The notes beneath the pieces were generated by a model. It saw nothing but the letters and a program-made list of their open reading frames with translations. It made no database searches and was not told the origin of the DNA. From an archaeon (GTDB lineage Archaea; Thermoproteota; Nitrososphaeria; Nitrososphaerales; Gagatemarchaeaceae), in contig JAKAPN010000073.1 of assembly GCA_021822995.1 (NCBI GenBank), positions 1-5,961 of the forward strand: a stretch of DNA of 5,961 nucleotides, in the 5' to 3' direction. Below are positions 1-4,668 of the stretch, piece after piece. Position 1 is the stretch's first letter; each line of letters starts with the position of its first letter. The translations under genes and the position numbers were made by a program.

Positions 1-35
1 CGCAGAGGTCGTGGGTTCAAATCCCACCGGGCCCG
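1..35 (+). tRNA. 3' end of a tRNA gene (5' part outside the window)
   Basis: The first 35 bases fold as the last part of a tRNA: CGCAG (1-5) as the 3' strand of the anticodon stem, a 5-nt variable loop AGGTC, T-stem GTGGG/CCCAC (11-15 and 23-27) closing the canonical 7-nt loop TTCAAAT, then CGGGCCC (28-34) as the 3' acceptor strand and G35 as discriminator. The CCA end is not encoded, as is common in archaea. The anticodon and the 5' acceptor strand (expected GGGCCCG) lie upstream of base 1, so the amino acid cannot be assigned. The gene is the integration target of the downstream element, and its 3' end is intact after integration. Confidence 0.93.
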
Positions 36-36
36 C
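21..36 (+). repeat. attL core (tRNA 3' end)
   Basis: ATCCCACCGGGCCCGC covers the end of the T-loop, the 3' T-stem strand, the 3' acceptor strand, the discriminator and one further base. It is identical to 4575-4590. The sequences on either side differ between the two copies, which fixes the core at 16 bp. Confidence 0.9.
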
Positions 37-40
37 TTAG

Positions 41-50
41 AATTATAAGC
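41..50 (+). promoter_or_regulatory. Candidate TATA box of the integrase gene
   Basis: The AT-rich stretch AATTATAAGC holds a TTATAA core at 43-48. With the usual archaeal spacing of about 25 bp, transcription would start near base 70, about 20 nt before the integrase ATG at 90. There is no Shine-Dalgarno-like sequence before that ATG. The box lies inside the element and overlaps the left inverted arm repeat by three bases, so recombinase binding there could repress its own gene. This is inferred from position and composition only. Confidence 0.4.
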
Positions 51-57
51 GAATCCC
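46..57 (+). repeat. Left arm of 12-bp terminal inverted repeat
   Basis: TAAGCGAATCCC here is the exact reverse complement of GGGATTCGCTTA at 4550-4561. It begins 9 bp inside the attL core. In the excised circle the two copies would face each other across the att core, which is the expected geometry of accessory (arm-type) recombinase sites. Confidence 0.8.
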
Positions 58-89
58 TTATTACCAACGCCTCCGCGAAGCTGTGTGAC

Positions 90-1379
90 ATGCCGAAAAC
101 CGCAAAGTATGGACACCTGCTGAGTGACCAGGACGTGGGCAGGTGGCACGACAACCTCGCTGCAAGCTCGCCCATCACAGCCGAAGTCTACCTGAGGACG
201 TTGGGCCTATACTGCGACCTCGAACACACAACACCGAGGCAAATTCTCAAGGATGGGCCCACCAAGAGGTTCAGGGACCATTTCACTGATTTTGTGAGGC
301 GGATGGAGAGGGAAGGGAAGGCCGGCTCCTACATAACGAGGTTCAAGAAGGTCCTCCTCTCCTGGCTCTCGTATAACAACGTGGACGCCAAGCTCAAGGT
401 GAACGTGAGGGGCGCTTCCGATACGCCGACCATCGCAAGCGAGCGGGTCCCCAGCAAGGACGAGCTTTCACGGATTCTCAGGATGGCGTCCCCACGAGGA
501 AGGGTCTCCATCGCCATGATGGCGTTCAGCGGGCTGAGGCCCGAAAGTCTGGGAGACTTCCGGGGCACCGACGGGATTCGGCTTGGGGACCTCCCGGAAG
601 TCAAGATTGCGGCCGAAGGCGTCGGGTTTGCCAAGGTCCCTACGGTCCTCCTCGTGAGAAGGGCGCTCAGCAAGGCACGGCATCCCTACTTCACTTTCCT
701 CGGCAACGAGGCGGCCACATATCTCCAAGAATATCTCGCAGAAAGGGTAAAGCTAGGCGAGAAACTCGCCTCTCGAAACCCGATTTTAGCCTTCGACCCC
801 AGAGGCGTGAGGAAGAACAGCTTCCTGAGGACCAACCTCATTACCAGGGACATCAAGGAGGCTATTGTCAAGGCCGGTTTCTCTTGGAGGCCCTACGTCC
901 TGAGAGCCTATTGCGACACAGGGATGATCGTGGCAGAGTCGAAGGGGCACATCTCCCACCCCTATCTCCAGTTCCTTATGGGGCACAAAGGGGACATAGA
1001 GGCCAGGTATTCGACCAACAAGGGCAGGCTCCCGCCCACCATGATTGAGGAGATGAGGGAGGCGTACAAGAAGTGCGAGCCTCTGCTCTCCACCAAGACA
1101 GAGACGGCCAGCGAGGAGCAGATCAAGAAGACCATGAGGGAGCAGTTCCTCCTGGTCGCCGGTTTCAAGAAGGAGGAGCTTGAGAAGATGAACCTCGCTA
1201 AGATGAGCGACGAGGAACTCCAGAACGCCGTCAGGCAGAGGCTCGTCGGCATGATGACGGGCAACGGCTCCAGACAGAAGGTCATCCCGGTGCAACAGGT
1301 CAGGTCCTACATCGGCCAGGGGTACGAGTACGTTGCCTCCCTTCCTGACGGCGGGGCGATAGTCAAGGTCCCGTTCTGA
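90..1379 (+). CDS. int: Archaeal tyrosine recombinase / integrase
   Basis: This 429-aa site-specific recombinase should integrate and excise the element at the tRNA 3' end. The N-terminal part (about residues 10-110) is helical and resembles a SAM-like, core-binding domain. The catalytic domain (about 115-325) carries R150 (SGLRPESL), a candidate lysine K195, Y269-x-x-R272 (PYVLR, the HxxR box with Tyr for His), H299 (MGHKGDIE) and the nucleophile Y307 (IEARY). All the expected catalytic residues are present, so the enzyme is probably active. The spacing and wording of these boxes match integrases of Nitrososphaeria and other Thermoproteota. A C-terminal extension of about 120 residues (323-429) follows, rich in charged helix and ending in a small module (QGYEYVASLPDGGAIVKVPF). 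The gene is intact and not split by integration. The start is the ATG at 90; there is no clear Shine-Dalgarno, so the mRNA may have a short leader. Confidence 0.95.
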   Translation: MPKTAKYGHLLSDQDVGRWHDNLAASSPITAEVYLRTLGLYCDLEHTTPRQILKDGPTKRFRDHFTDFVRRMEREGKAGSYITRFKKVLLSWLSYNNVDAKLKVNVRGASDTPTIASERVPSKDELSRILRMASPRGRVSIAMMAFSGLRPESLGDFRGTDGIRLGDLPEVKIAAEGVGFAKVPTVLLVRRALSKARHPYFTFLGNEAATYLQEYLAERVKLGEKLASRNPILAFDPRGVRKNSFLRTNLITRDIKEAIVKAGFSWRPYVLRAYCDTGMIVAESKGHISHPYLQFLMGHKGDIEARYSTNKGRLPPTMIEEMREAYKKCEPLLSTKTETASEEQIKKTMREQFLLVAGFKKEELEKMNLAKMSDEELQNAVRQRLVGMMTGNGSRQKVIPVQQVRSYIGQGYEYVASLPDGGAIVKVPF

Positions 1380-1390
1380 AGGATGGCTCG

Positions 1391-1592
1391 CCTGCACCAG
1401 CCGACGCCCTTCAGGCTCGGCCATCGCTCCGGGGCAGATTCACCCCCCGCGATGCCTACCGACGGCACCGCTCGCCTATCGGCTCGCTTCGCTCCCCCCT
1501 CTTTGCCCCTCCGCTCGCCCTTCGCCTTCACCCCGCCTCGAAGCGGGGCCCTCGCTCACCCTGTTCGCTCGGGGGGTGTCGGCTGGTGCAGG
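1391..1592. repeat. GC-rich structured block with 15-bp terminal inverted repeats
   Basis: CCTGCACCAGCCGAC (1391-1405) is exactly inverted at 1578-1592, enclosing about 170 bp. Inside are a hairpin at 1422-1454 (CATCG/CGATG outer and CGGGG/CCCCG inner stems) and a perfect hairpin CCCCGC-CTCGAA-GCGGGG at 1531-1548. An alternative 9-bp pairing joins CACCCCCCG (1441-1449) to CGGGGGGTG (1570-1578). The hexamer TCGCTC recurs at 1424, 1489, 1552 and 1565. The block starts 11 bp after the integrase stop and is much richer in GC than the cargo genes. It could be a small non-coding RNA, a MITE-like insertion, a transcription barrier between the converging int gene and cargo operon, or a replication/recombination structure. 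The pairings are seen directly; the role is unknown. ORFs through it look like composition artefacts. Confidence 0.6.
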
Positions 1593-1727
1593 TTCGCCAG
1601 GGAGGGGGGTGAGAATTGGGTTCCGATTGGGTAAAAGGGGAGAAAATTGTGGATGTACCACTTGAAGGGGAAAAGTACCTCCCGGTCTGAATCCATGTAT
1701 TAGACATATTGCGCGATTATGGTTCAT
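1593..1727. other. AT-richer intergenic stretch between the converging transcription units
   Basis: This 135-bp stretch separates the structured block from the 3' end of the minus-strand cluster. Composition changes from GC-rich to AT-rich near 1620. It contains purine runs on the plus strand (T-tracts for minus-strand transcripts) and the 9-mer CCACTTGAA at 1658-1666, which recurs near the right end of the element. I see no convincing gene. Confidence 0.5.
1633..1674 (-). terminator. Candidate T-tract terminator of the cargo operon
   Basis: Read on the minus strand, this stretch gives TTTTCCCCTT (1674-1665), then TTTTC (1646-1642) and CCCCTTTTAC (1640-1631). Archaeal RNA polymerase terminates at T-rich tracts without needing a hairpin. 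The tracts lie 50-100 bp past the last minus-strand ORF, where the end of the operon is expected. Evidence is composition and position only. Confidence 0.35.
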
Positions 1728-1952
1728 TTATAACCCTAAATTTGGCTGTTCTTCTCTCACAGACGCAAACTGAAAGAGTGACCCGGCGTTTATGGTCTGG
1801 AATTTGACCGTCCCAAATGTAGTGCCGGTTATCACGTAATCATCCCGAATCCGTTCCGGAACTCTATCTCGAGGACCCTGGACCGCAGTCGCGGGATTGT
1901 GAGCTGTGTGTTGCACGTCTTCTGCTCGTGGTCCCGACGATTCGTTTTTCAG
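1728..1952 (-). CDS. Possible small protein, last ORF of the cargo cluster
   Basis: I do not recognise this ORF. It directly follows the 176-aa gene, whose stop TGA (1951-1949) lies within CTGA, so a CTG start at 1952 gives about 74 aa beginning MKNESSGPR. The only standard start is a GTG at 1916, giving 62 aa. No ATG is available, and an in-frame TAG lies just above the CTG. The product has no membrane segment. Its first half is polar and Arg/Pro-rich; the second half (YVITGTTFGTVKFQ... to the C-terminal NLGL) looks like alternating beta-strand sequence. It could be a genuine small protein translated by coupling, a detached C-terminal piece of the upstream gene, or non-coding. Its place at the end of the overlapping series is the main support. 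Confidence 0.35.
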   Translation of the reverse strand: MKNESSGPRAEDVQHTAHNPATAVQGPRDRVPERIRDDYVITGTTFGTVKFQTINAGSLFQFASVREEQPNLGL

Positions 1953-2479
1953 GTGCTAACCATCAGCAAGAGCGTATCGGGGGGTGCGTGATTCTTGTCA
2001 AATTCTATTCCTACTCTCGGTGTCGAGTGGACAGAGAACCACGGGTAGGAAGCAGGGCGGTCGTACGTTACGACTCCGTTTATTGTCGTAGCCTCGTTAA
2101 AGTACTCCACCTTCCCATCAGAGAAGGTAATCTCAATCTGAGGCAAGGTCCCTTGGCAATATATTGCATACCCGGTAGGTTCTGTCGTGCAGCTTACTAT
2201 GGTGGGAGTCACCTTGGCGCAGCTTTCAAGAGGATTAGCAGCGAGGTTGCAGGGATAACTGAAGCTGAAAGTAATGCCTTCGAACATGTAGGTGGTAGAA
2301 TTGTCCGAAAGAGTCAAGTTCGCGTCCCAATACTTCGTACCATTGATTTGCTTACTACCAATCGGGCCAATCACGACATACTGTTTGAAGGAGCTCTGCC
2401 AGCGACAATAGGCATACGACCCTCCTACGACTGCTGCCAAAATCAGGGCGGCTACAATAAATGCCTTGGCTCTCTTCAG
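1949..2479 (-). CDS. Membrane-anchored extracytoplasmic protein, CTG start proposed
   Basis: The product (about 176 aa) is of unknown function. With a CTG start at 2479 it begins MKRAKAF, followed by one hydrophobic segment (residues 7-20) ending in GGSYAY, then a predicted external domain. That domain has four cysteines about ten residues apart (77, 87, 97, 108), which suggests two disulfides, and three N-glycosylation sequons (N46, N54, N60). The only conventional start in the frame, TTG at 2440, would cut the membrane segment in half. There is no ATG or GTG between the preceding in-frame stop and 2440. The CTG overlaps the stop of the upstream gene as CTGA, the geometry of translational coupling seen with ATGA. 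An alternative is a gene that has lost its start codon. That the frame is coding is fairly clear; the exact start is inferred. Confidence 0.72.
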   Translation of the reverse strand: MKRAKAFIVAALILAAVVGGSYAYCRWQSSFKQYVVIGPIGSKQINGTKYWDANLTLSDNSTTYMFEGITFSFSYPCNLAANPLESCAKVTPTIVSCTTEPTGYAIYCQGTLPQIEITFSDGKVEYFNEATTINGVVTYDRPASYPWFSVHSTPRVGIEFDKNHAPPDTLLLMVST

Positions 2480-3846
2480 CCTTGCTCGCCTATACCCGAC
2501 GCCGTATTGCTCGAAGCAGTGCGACTAACGGAATTCGTGGCGCCCAGAAGCACCAACGCAATACCCGTGCCTGAAAACCTCGCGCCCATCCCCGGAATCA
2601 GGCCGAAGGCCCTGGTGATAACGGAAGGCAGCGAGGAGTAAAGATCTCCATAAGACCCCATCGTAATGTACAGTAGCAAGCCATCGCTCCTGCAATACGC
2701 GACCTGTCCCAAGCTTGCGAACGGACCAAACCCAAATGTGACGTAGGTGGAGCCGGCGTATTCAATTCCGCTAAAATGGACGGTGTCTTTGAATGTCGTC
2801 CCATTGATCCTTATCGTTCCGTTGGTCTCGAACAGATTTGGATTGAACCGCCACGCCGAGTTGGATAACTTGATGCTGTTCAGAATAGCACTACCGTCCA
2901 GAGTAACCATTCCATTCACATATGAGGCGGCGCGGGCAAATGCGAATGCCTGCAAGTGTGCATTAGTGGGGCAGGTTGAATTTACTTCGCAATCATCGTA
3001 CCATTCGACAATAACTCGGGCCTCCGCTTCCGATATGTTCGAGATGCTCTTTTCCTGAGGGAGACTTCCGCGATCCGAGAAGATCTGTTCGCCTGGGCCG
3101 ACCTTTATCCCGGTCACATCGTATGCCGACTCGGCCGTACGAGAGATGTTGAGCGGCAATATGCTTGCAGCTCCTTCAACTGGCATCTGGGTGGTTAAAT
3201 GGTCTGCCAGTCCATAGAGGACTAGTGTAAAATTGCGATTCAAGTCCTGGTTGCCCAACCAAAATGGCCATTCACCAAGTTCGAGTCCTTCGACGCTCCG
3301 AGAGTCGGAATTCGTGTAATCTATTATGATGGTTCTGGTGAAATTCAGCTGCCTGAAAGACGACACATACGTCCAGCTTTCAAGCATCCACCTTCCGTCA
3401 ATACGGGGAAGCTGACCGAATTCCGGTCCGCAGTTCGCGGTGCCGTTGACAAACGTCAGAGTGACATTAGCCGACATCATGTCCGACCTAAATGTCGTTA
3501 TGTGTATCGTCAGATATAGAGCATTGGAGGCGATTTCACAGTCTGAAGTCCTGTTGACCACATACGCATCGCTTCGATTGTATTGGTCGAGTACCCTCTG
3601 GTAGTTTCCTTTAACGTCGAGATGGAAAGTATCATTCGCGACAGTCCCGGCCTGTAGGCTTCGTGAGTTGTTGTTCGAGCTGATTGTCAGAAACCTGTAG
3701 ACTAGCGTCAATCCTGTGGATAGACTAGGAAGCAGCGTCGCGTGCTGATTATGTAGTTGCGTGTAGGTATAGACGCCACCGCTAGTCGCTATGACCAAGA
3801 GGAATATTGCGAGTATCGCGTATCTCTTTTCCTTTTTGTTCTTCAT
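2476..3846 (-). CDS. Large exported, N-anchored, sequon-rich surface protein of unknown function
   Basis: This 456-aa protein has a Lys-rich N-terminus, then a signal-anchor helix (about residues 9-22) followed by GGVYTY (23-28). A long external region is rich in Ser, Thr, Asn and aromatic residues. It contains 13 N-X-S/T sequons, so it is probably heavily N-glycosylated, as archaeal surface proteins are. It has five cysteines, including a close pair near residues 286 and 292. A weakly hydrophobic stretch (424-440) lies near the C-terminus, too polar to be a confident second anchor. I recognise no enzyme motif or known domain. The start is the ATG at 3846; a GTG at 3849 is adjacent, right after an in-frame TAA (TAAGTGATG). 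The gene overlaps the 3' end of the 192-aa gene by 65 nt, and its stop overlaps the proposed CTG of the next gene, so it is the middle gene of a co-transcribed cluster. It could be an adhesin, a receptor-masking protein or an S-layer-associated protein; none of these is demonstrated. Confidence 0.87.
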   Translation of the reverse strand: MKNKKEKRYAILAIFLLVIATSGGVYTYTQLHNQHATLLPSLSTGLTLVYRFLTISSNNNSRSLQAGTVANDTFHLDVKGNYQRVLDQYNRSDAYVVNRTSDCEIASNALYLTIHITTFRSDMMSANVTLTFVNGTANCGPEFGQLPRIDGRWMLESWTYVSSFRQLNFTRTIIIDYTNSDSRSVEGLELGEWPFWLGNQDLNRNFTLVLYGLADHLTTQMPVEGAASILPLNISRTAESAYDVTGIKVGPGEQIFSDRGSLPQEKSISNISEAEARVIVEWYDDCEVNSTCPTNAHLQAFAFARAASYVNGMVTLDGSAILNSIKLSNSAWRFNPNLFETNGTIRINGTTFKDTVHFSGIEYAGSTYVTFGFGPFASLGQVAYCRSDGLLLYITMGSYGDLYSSLPSVITRAFGLIPGMGARFSGTGIALVLLGATNSVSRTASSNTASGIGEQG

Positions 3847-4360
3847 CACTTATTCGGATAACCGAACCGAGGACGCCGAGAATAAAGAGTCCAGCTGGAA
3901 GGCTGTTTGGTAGCTCCCCAGATTTCTTGTGGGCGAGTCCTGGTGGTGAGTCAGCACAGTTACCGTTGATAAATGCCGTCAAGGATGGAAGATTGCCAGT
4001 ATCGCAACCATTAGAAGAAGTAAAGGCTCCATCCCAAGTGCCAACCTGGCCAGAAGTCCAGTCCTGGCCTTGACTCGCAAAATAGGTGTTGGACTCGATG
4101 AGGAAACCATGACTGTAGCCCTGTTGCGTGTTGAACTGGCCAGATACTACACAATTTTTGTAGGGTTCCGTGACTGAAATAGATGCGGAACCCGTAGATG
4201 TCAAAGGGTTAGACCCATAAACCGCCGCACCAATAGTAATTGTCTCGGAGGGGTCGTCATAACCCGGAAACGATTGTTGACATGCATAAGTGACGGGAGT
4301 GGCCGCCACCAGGAATAGCAAAGCCGTTGTAGCCAATAGAAACAAGAGCCCCAACTTCAA
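3782..4360 (-). CDS. Secreted or membrane-anchored protein of unknown function, first gene of the cargo operon
   Basis: This 192-aa protein starts with a clear signal peptide (MKLGLLFLLATTALLFLVAA). A signal peptidase site is likely after TYA, leaving C27 or nearby as the mature N-terminus. The sequence around C27 is a poor lipobox. The mature domain is rich in Ser, Thr, Gly and Asn with four cysteines (27, 70, 119, 135) and, unlike its neighbours, no N-X-S/T sequon. A hydrophobic segment (about 154-169) could anchor the C-terminus, followed by a charged tail (ISDEEQKGKEIRDTRN). Together this suggests a type I membrane protein facing outward. The start is a TTG at 4360; no ATG or GTG is available before the upstream stop. 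The charged tail is encoded entirely in the overlap with the 456-aa gene, so it may stem from an old frameshift. I recognise no family. Confidence 0.82.
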   Translation of the reverse strand: MKLGLLFLLATTALLFLVAATPVTYACQQSFPGYDDPSETITIGAAVYGSNPLTSTGSASISVTEPYKNCVVSGQFNTQQGYSHGFLIESNTYFASQGQDWTSGQVGTWDGAFTSSNGCDTGNLPSLTAFINGNCADSPPGLAHKKSGELPNSLPAGLFILGVLGSVIRISDEEQKGKEIRDTRNIPLGHSD

Positions 4361-4395
4361 TGTGTTATTACCGAATCTTGAATGACCGCTGATTA

Positions 4396-4409
4396 TTACT
4401 TAAGCTTTC
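4396..4409 (-). promoter_or_regulatory. Candidate promoter (BRE/TATA) of the cargo operon
   Basis: On the minus strand GAAAGC (BRE-like) is followed by TTAAGTAA (4403-4396). At archaeal spacing, transcription would start near 4375, giving a leader of about 15 nt before the TTG at 4360. It is the best TATA-like element upstream of the first cargo gene. No Shine-Dalgarno precedes that TTG. Confidence 0.4.
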
Positions 4410-4410
4410 A

Positions 4411-4549
4411 CATGGATACAAAAGACATCTCTATGCGAATTACTCACAGGTCACACAGACCTATGTGGTTCAAGCCACTTGAATTGCTCAAACGCGGGCT
4501 ATGCGGACTGTCACTGGCTAGGCTTGAAGGTCTTATCCTCTGCGGCCTC
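4411..4549. other. Non-coding right end of the element with short inverted repeats
   Basis: Between the cargo promoter and the right arm repeat I see no convincing gene. The stretch carries AGGT/ACCT flanking a 7-nt loop (4448-4462) and a clean inverted repeat TTCAAG-CCA-CTTGAA at 4469-4483. A further CTTGAA at 4523-4528 makes a second pairing possible with TTCAAGCC. Such motifs are candidates for regulator or accessory recombination-factor sites near attR. A plus-strand ORF of 62 codons crosses the region but has little support. Confidence 0.4.
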
Positions 4550-4561
4550 GGGATTCGCTTA
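4550..4561 (-). repeat. Right arm of 12-bp terminal inverted repeat
   Basis: GGGATTCGCTTA is the exact reverse complement of 46-57 and ends 13 bp before the attR core. The spacer to the core is AT-rich, as is the left spacer. With the left copy it forms a symmetric pair around the att site of the circular element. Confidence 0.8.
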
Positions 4562-4574
4562 ATCAATTAAATGC

Positions 4575-4590
4575 ATCCCACCGGGCCCGC
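4575..4590 (+). repeat. attR core (second copy of the tRNA 3' end)
   Basis: ATCCCACCGGGCCCGC is identical to 21-36. There is no tRNA body upstream of it: the sequence just before is AATTAAATGC, where a tRNA would have its T-stem. This is therefore the displaced attachment copy and not a second tRNA gene. Host sequence resumes at 4591. Confidence 0.9.
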
Positions 4591-4668
4591 CTAAATCTCT
4601 GGGCGCCTACCTCTGGCCAGTCCGCTGTCGCGTCGCCCGAGTGACGAGTGGAAGCCGAGACAGTCCCA
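4591..4668. other. Host sequence between the tRNA site and the pseudogene
   Basis: This is GC-rich chromosomal DNA that would directly follow the tRNA gene in an unoccupied site. The minus-strand frame of the pseudogene stays open through it but I see no clear family motif, so it may be scrambled pseudogene or plain intergenic sequence. Confidence 0.4.

Larger units (their letters stand above)
21..4590. mobile_element. Integrated element of about 4.55 kb in a tRNA gene
   Basis: An exact 16-bp copy of the tRNA 3' end bounds this segment on both sides (21-36 and 4575-4590; repeat unit 4554 bp). An intact tyrosine recombinase gene lies directly inside the left end, and 12-bp inverted repeats lie just inside both ends. 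This is the layout of pNOB8-type archaeal integrative elements, where the integrase stays whole, unlike SSV-type elements that split it. The contents are the integrase, a GC-rich structured block and a minus-strand cluster of exported proteins. No replication, partition, capsid or ATPase gene is recognisable, so the element may be non-autonomous, a reduced relic, or may replicate by unknown means. The boundaries are seen directly; mobility is inferred. Confidence 0.88.

Noticed and set aside
1..35. Assigning the tRNA to a specific amino acid
   Set aside because: The anticodon and 5' half are outside the window. The acceptor and discriminator alone do not decide identity.
786..1424. 212-codon minus-strand ORF opposite the integrase
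   Set aside because: It is Leu/Arg/His-rich shadow sequence of a well-supported integrase gene whose codons end in G or C.
1307..1727. Several ORFs on both strands through the GC-rich block
   Set aside because: The translations are Arg/Pro/Gly/Ser-rich low-complexity sequence expected from stop-poor GC-rich DNA. The region is better explained by its inverted repeats.
1928..2641. 237-codon plus-strand ORF
   Set aside because: It lies antisense across two minus-strand genes that have signal anchors, sequons and tight overlaps. Its own translation shows no domain-like or membrane pattern.
4465..4480. T-arm-like GTGGTTCAAGCCAC as a second tRNA remnant
   Set aside because: The loop has 6 nt and the stem 4 bp, and there is no acceptor or anticodon arm around it.
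4382..4570. 62-codon plus-strand ORF (or 52 codons from the ATG at 4412) near the right end
   Set aside because: It would overlap the candidate cargo promoter and encode its last residues from the arm repeat. It has no promoter or ribosome-binding signal and no recognisable sequence. A tiny real gene cannot be excluded.
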